A stretch of DNA of 64,000 nt from Brevipalpus yothersi (taxonomy: Eukaryota > Arthropoda > Arachnida > Trombidiformes > Tenuipalpidae): assembly GCA_003956705.1 (NCBI GenBank), contig QZCP01000101.1, positions 124,001 to 188,000 on the forward strand, in the 5' to 3' direction. Below, piece after piece: positions 59,664 through 64,000 of this stretch (the stretch's first letter is position 1; each line of letters starts with the position of its first letter). Below the pieces are notes generated by a model. The model searched no databases, had not been told where the DNA came from, and worked only from the letters and a program-made list of their open reading frames with translations. The position numbers were made by a program, and so were the translations under genes.

Positions 59664-62405
59664 ATGTGTATTGTTTCATACGCCTCTTTGATACTGTTCT
59701 GCTTATTACCAGCGATCACATATACTTTGGAGGGTCCAAATGTTTGTACTAAGGAAATAATGTAAGACAATCTCATATGTCATCACTTCCAATGCAATGC
59801 TCTTTGACATTTGATTATCATCATTTCGATGACTAAATATAAATATCTTGGTTACTTGATCTTTTCTTATCACCAGTGAGAAGAGAGAAGTGAATGTACC
59901 TGCCTTGGTTCCACACACAGTATGGGTTTTTGAATGGTGCCCAAAGATGCCACCAAGATGTAAAGTTCAAAAGTAAGTCTATGGATTGGACTAATAGTTA
60001 ATATATCAGCAGCTAGTGAAACTAGGCCATCTCTCAGCTCTGAATAAGCTATACCTTTGACTTTATCGATGGTTTGGTTGATAAATTTTGAGTGGCGCCC
60101 TTTAAGTGGCAATATTGACCAGCGTATAATCATTCTGTGATTGAATATACCTTTTTCTATTCATAAAAAAATTCTTTTCTCCGAGTTTCAAGATATCTAG
60201 TTAATCATATTTCAACTTCCGATCGAAATTGTTGAGGAAAAACCAAGTTTTCTGACTAACAGCGACATGCCTCGAATACTATTCGTTCTGCTTGATACTT
60301 CCTAGAGACTTTTCTCCATTCTTTGAGATCTATGATTCCTGATTTGTTAATAAGCATATCTAACGCAATGAACGATTATTTTTTTCTTCCCATAGAGTCG
60401 AAATGGTACCAGGTTCCAAGAAAGAGATCAGAAATGTTCCCGTCAACGTTAGCCTTTGCTGTGATGGCTATTCTGAAATAAGAGGAATGTGTAAGCCACT
60501 TTGTGCTTACGATTGTTTGCATGGAATTTGGTAAGTTCATTGAGCGTTGAACAATAAGAACAAACCTGAAGAATGTGAAAAAGAATGAAGTGGCACTTTC
60601 CATTTATCCTGAACTTAGTTCAAATTGATAGATAGATAACTTAAAGTGTTTTTCCTCCCGTTCAGCTCGGCCCCCGATACTTGTGAATGTCAACCTGGTT
60701 GGACTGGTCCTCAATGTAATATCGGTGAGTGTTTTGTCATCTTATGCTTGTACTTCTATGGGCCTCTTCAGGTTTCTCGCCTACCTTATCACTTGACACT
60801 AACGATGTGAGATATAGGGATGTTCCTATCATCCATCAGTATCGATAGGAAAATTTTGCATTTCAATTGCTCATCTGTGAGGAAGTTAATCTGGGGGTGA
60901 TAATTGTTTCTCGCTTCCTGAATGTGTCATTACTAGGTTATTCACTGTGGTATAGGAAGCCACTTATTAGCTGCTCTTTTCACGGATGCTATCGCTGCGT
61001 TAATGCTAGAAAGTTGGCAATTCAATTAGTCACAAAAAAAATATTGGCTGACTCTGATTTAACTTCCTTTCTCAGTGTATCAACATAAATATAATTCAAT
61101 TTCTTTTCCATATTTAGCTTGCGCTGAGATTGGTAAAGATAATAAAGATTGCTCAAAATTCTGCCATAATTGCCACAATGGTGCTACTTGTGATACCACA
61201 AATGGGCTCTGCTCTTGCACAGGAGGATGGATGGGTGACAATTGTACTGAACCATGTCCAGGAGGACATTATGGACTCGATTGCTCACAGAAGTGCTCTT
61301 GTCTGAATGGGGCATCCTGTCATCATGTTTCAGGGAAATGTAATTGCAAGCCTGGTTACATGGGAACACAGTGAGTTGAAAATATTTTTCTCGATAAAAT
61401 CTGAGCTCAAGGAAATTGCTTGATATGATACTAATACATCTGTTCCTCTCTCTCTCTACCCCCTCTTTTTCTTCCTCTCTTTCTTCCCTCAGATGTGAAA
61501 TTGAATGTCCCGAGAACTCCTTGGACCCTGAGTGTGATCAGAGATGCAGTTGTGAAAATGATGGAAAATGCGATATGCACAGACGAAAATGTGTTTGTCC
61601 TCCTGGTTTCATGGGAAATTCTTGTGAATTTCGTTGCCCTCAAGGATTTTATGGGATAAATTGTTCACAAAAATGTGATTGTGACTCAAATGTTTCAAAT
61701 TGTAGCAACATCGGAGCTTGTCTTTCAGTGCCAGAACGAGTTTCAGCGGATGACAGTGCAATTGCAAATAATTCGGTTTTATTAACAATTTCCTGCCTAT
61801 TGATGTTAGCCTTATGCCTTGCTCTTATGGCTCTGTATCGATATCGAGAGAGATGGCAGAGGCTCAACAAACAGCAAGCTTTCGTTGCTCATTACGTTGC
61901 TCGAGATCCAAATGATCATGTTGATAATCCTGTTTATGCCTACAGTAATTCATCAGAAACTAGACTTTTTTCCCCACCAAGTACTAACTCGAAATTCAGC
62001 TTTGATAGTCTCAAAAAAGATTTTGGTTTCTTGAGAAACTCTAGTTACAGTGAAAAGTCTTCTCTTCACTACACTAAAGACTCTCCCCCTCCACCATGGG
62101 AGTCTCTGGGTGCTTGTAGTGCTGCTCCATTTGATAGATACACCAATTTGGCCTATCGTAGTCCTCCTCCTGATTACAAATCATCCATGAACTCAATAAA
62201 TTACTACTCAAAAGAGCCAATATATGCTGAGATCAAGCCCAAAGATGATTTATCACAAGACTTCCTCAACCATTACGATCATCCCAAACCAACAATGACA
62301 AAGTACAATGATTTAGATCGAGATACAGATACTGATAAAACTGATAACGATGATAAAGATGTTAAAGATCATGAAAAAGAACCTAAAGGCAACTCTGACC
62401 CGTGA
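59664..62405 (+). CDS. drpr: Draper/CED-1/MEGF10-like engulfment receptor, short form
   Basis: Exons 59664-59761, 59877-59972, 60396-60530, 60666-60724, 61118-61370 and 61493-62405 join in phase to 517 residues. Residues 1-22 form a signal peptide, followed by an EMI domain that begins LEGPNVCTKEI and ends at the CCDGY motif. About five atypical EGF/laminin-type repeats follow (CECQPGWTGPQC, CSCTGGWMGDNC, CNCKPGYMGTQC, CVCPPGFMGNSC and a last incomplete one). One transmembrane helix spans about 309-329. The cytoplasmic tail has NPVY (359-362, a PTB/CED-6 docking motif) and two YxxL/I sites, YTNL at Y430 and YAEI at Y458, suggestive of ITAM-like Src/Syk signalling. The family binds apoptotic-cell and debris ligands and drives phagocytosis. 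Drosophila Draper has about 15 EGF repeats, so this ectodomain is strikingly short. The acidic C terminus is Asp/Lys-rich. The ATG at 59664 is chosen for the signal peptide. Confidence 0.88.
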
Positions 62406-62788
62406 AGACCTAATAGGTCAACATACTTGTCTTTTAAATCATTCCACAGTTTATTTTCATCCATCGAAATGAAGTGGCTTATTCATATCGTTTTTCTACT
62501 ACTACCCAGTTAGCTTGTTGCTCCTCATGTTACAAAGTGAGGAATCTTATATCAGTCAACAATCAATGCTTTGATCAATTTTCATCATGCATATTATGGC
62601 TCAAGATCTGCATCACTAATCAATCAAGTCAAATCTGTATCATAAGAAATTTTTTTTCTCTTCAAGTGTATCCAATCACTTGTAATCATTTGTAAAAAAA
62701 TCGTCATATTTATCATATTTTCACGAGAGTATAGACTTTTATCTAACAAGCCGTATGCTTTGGCTCCTAATAGCAAAATTTTCTGATG

Positions 62789-62794
62789 AATAAA
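62789..62794 (+). terminator. Draper-like gene polyadenylation signal candidate
   Basis: AATAAA 384 nt after the stop codon; the first canonical hexamer that I see in the 3' flank. Confidence 0.5.
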
Positions 62795-63024
62795 TATTTC
62801 AATCCTATTCCAAATGTTTCGAAAATGTTTCTTCTCCAACAAATATCATCAACTACATGAAATATTGTATCGTTCATGTTACCCCTTACGTGAACATAGA
62901 TGATTAGTACATGTACGGGCAGAGTAGGTAGATAAGATGAGTAGTTCATAAATATCAAACATTAGTTGCAAGAAGCTTATAAGGAAGATTACAATGCGGT
63001 AATAATTCCATCACAATAGACCTA

Positions 63025-63048
63025 AATTTAATTAATTAATTAATTAAT
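63025..63048. repeat. (TTAA)n short tandem repeat
   Basis: About five TTAA units, lying just upstream of the probable untranslated first exon of adenosine kinase. Confidence 0.9.
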
Positions 63049-63059
63049 GAAAAGTTTCG

Positions 63060-63225
63060 CGCTTCATCAAGTTCGAATTTAAAGAGTGCGGCTGTCCAGG
63101 AAAACTAGTGTGTGAGTAATACAGGTAAGTTGCTGCTTTGAGTGTTTTGATGTGAGATAAAGTTTTATCACTTCAAATTGCCACCTCTTCAAAAGTAAAT
63201 TTGAATTTCGAACAATTATTTCATC
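63060..63225 (+). promoter_or_regulatory. Probable 5' untranslated exon of adenosine kinase
   Basis: A more GC-rich stretch with a strong donor-like ACAG|GTAAGT at about 63120-63129 precedes the ATG at 63226. This suggests a spliced untranslated leader; it is based on splice-site appearance only. Confidence 0.35.
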
Positions 63226-64000
63226 ATGACCAGTGAATTAAAGTGAGTAGCTCTAATTTTTCGAGTAGTTTGTGGTGTTGTGTGGTGTCTGATTGTTCTA
63301 TTTTCGAATGTTCGTCATTGTTGCAGAGAAGGTATCGTTTTTGGTCTCGGAAATCCCCTTCTGGACCTATTGGCAGACGTTGACGATGAATTTTTGGCCA
63401 AATATGATCTGAAAGCGAATGATGCCATATTAGCGGGTGATAAACACAAGGATCTGGACAAAGAGCTCCAAGAGAAGTATGATGTCAAGTATATTGCCGG
63501 TGGATCGGTTCAAAATACCATGAGAATCGCTGAATGGATGTTGGGTTTCAAGGTACTAATTCGAAGAGCAAGACTTGATACTTCGATTTGATCATTGCTT
63601 TTTTATCTTTTCTCATTTCAGCCCAATATTTGCACCTACATGGGGTGTATCGGTAAAGATGCACTTGGGGACAGGATGAAAGAAGAGGCGAGCAAAGACA
63701 AGATTTTAAGTGCCTATCTGATCGATGAGAAGGAAAAAACCGGCTATTGCGCTGTGTTAATCACTGATGGTGGTAAAAAGCGATCTTTGGTTGCATTTCT
63801 TGGAGCAGCTAATAATATGAAGGTCAGCGAGAAAATTTTTACCAGCAAATAGAGAGAAAAATTATGGATTACATCATGATGGAAACGAACTAGTTTCACA
63901 TCGATGTGACATGTGGTGGAAAAAAATTTTCTCAAAGTTCAATATCTTCTTCCACAGGATGATCATCTTTTGGCCAACTGGAAATTGGTGGAACAGGCAA
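63226..64000 (+). CDS. ADK: Adenosine kinase, 5' part (continues beyond window)
   Basis: Exons 63226-63242, 63327-63552, 63622-63822 and 63958 to the window end join in phase (introns 84, 69 and 135 bp). The protein begins MTSELKEGIVFGLGNPLLD, matching the adenosine-kinase N terminus (LFGMGNPLLD in vertebrates). It continues with KANDAILAGDKHKDL, the substrate-binding AGGSVQN block, CIGKDALGD, GYCAVLITDGGKKRSLV, the AANN block and NWKLVEQA. ADK is a cytosolic and nuclear PfkB/ribokinase-family enzyme that phosphorylates adenosine to AMP with ATP, clearing adenosine and supporting methylation cycles. The catalytic GAGD region lies beyond the window. Nothing unusual is seen in the visible part. 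Confidence 0.93.

Noticed and set aside
1..64000. tRNA, rRNA or other classical RNA genes
   Set aside because: I looked for T-arm-like GGTTCRA words with paired stems and for rRNA-like blocks and saw none convincing. A covariance-model scan would be decisive.

Overview
This is eukaryotic, animal DNA. Coding exons are separated by short GT-AG introns (mostly 53-400 bp). The host genes match animal families: a tachykinin-type neuropeptide GPCR, AP180/PICALM, EPS8, Draper/CED-1 and adenosine kinase. The receptor's third intracellular loop (LWGSRTIGE...VKSKQKVV) and the EMI-plus-EGF Draper architecture suggest an arthropod or another ecdysozoan with a fairly compact, AT-rich genome. A mite-like arthropod is possible, but I cannot fix the species. 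Layout: (1) About 1-18.2 kb holds no gene I can support. It is rich in GGCC-containing words and long (GA)n/(CT)n tracts, and ends near a 19-N assembly gap inside a GA tract. (2) About 18.2-32.3 kb is more AT-rich and also without a convincing gene, except for one coding-like 136-nt exon candidate on the minus strand (18529-18664). (3) 32.3-41.5 kb: a complete four-exon tachykinin-like receptor gene with a 5.7-kb first intron. (4) 42351-46307: a complete, apparently intact PIF/Harbinger DNA transposon of 3957 bp, with a 15-bp perfect terminal inverted repeat and a TAA target-site duplication. It carries three spliced genes: a DDE transposase, a Myb/SANT-like DNA-binding protein, and an unexpected protein that joins a SUMO-like fold to a C3HC4 RING finger. 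(5) 47.1-52.8 kb: AP180/PICALM. (6) 55.2-58.0 kb: an EPS8-family protein that stops soon after its SH3 domain. (7) 59.7-62.4 kb: a short Draper/MEGF10-like engulfment receptor. (8) 63.2 kb to the window end: the 5' part of adenosine kinase. All five host genes lie on the + strand. The most unusual signal is inside the transposon. The 8-bp palindrome CGCCGGCG occurs 14 times within 3.45 kb, and I see it nowhere else in the 64 kb. The copies are about 180-380 bp apart. One lies in each of the element's six introns, and the others lie in exons and untranslated DNA. Exonic copies are read in all three codon frames (Ala-Gly, Arg-Arg, Pro-Ala), so the motif appears to be kept at the DNA level. Together with the SUMO-like/RING gene, this suggests a Harbinger with a dispersed binding-site array and a ubiquitin/SUMO-pathway accessory protein. 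The function is inferred; the motif array and the gene structures are read directly from the sequence.
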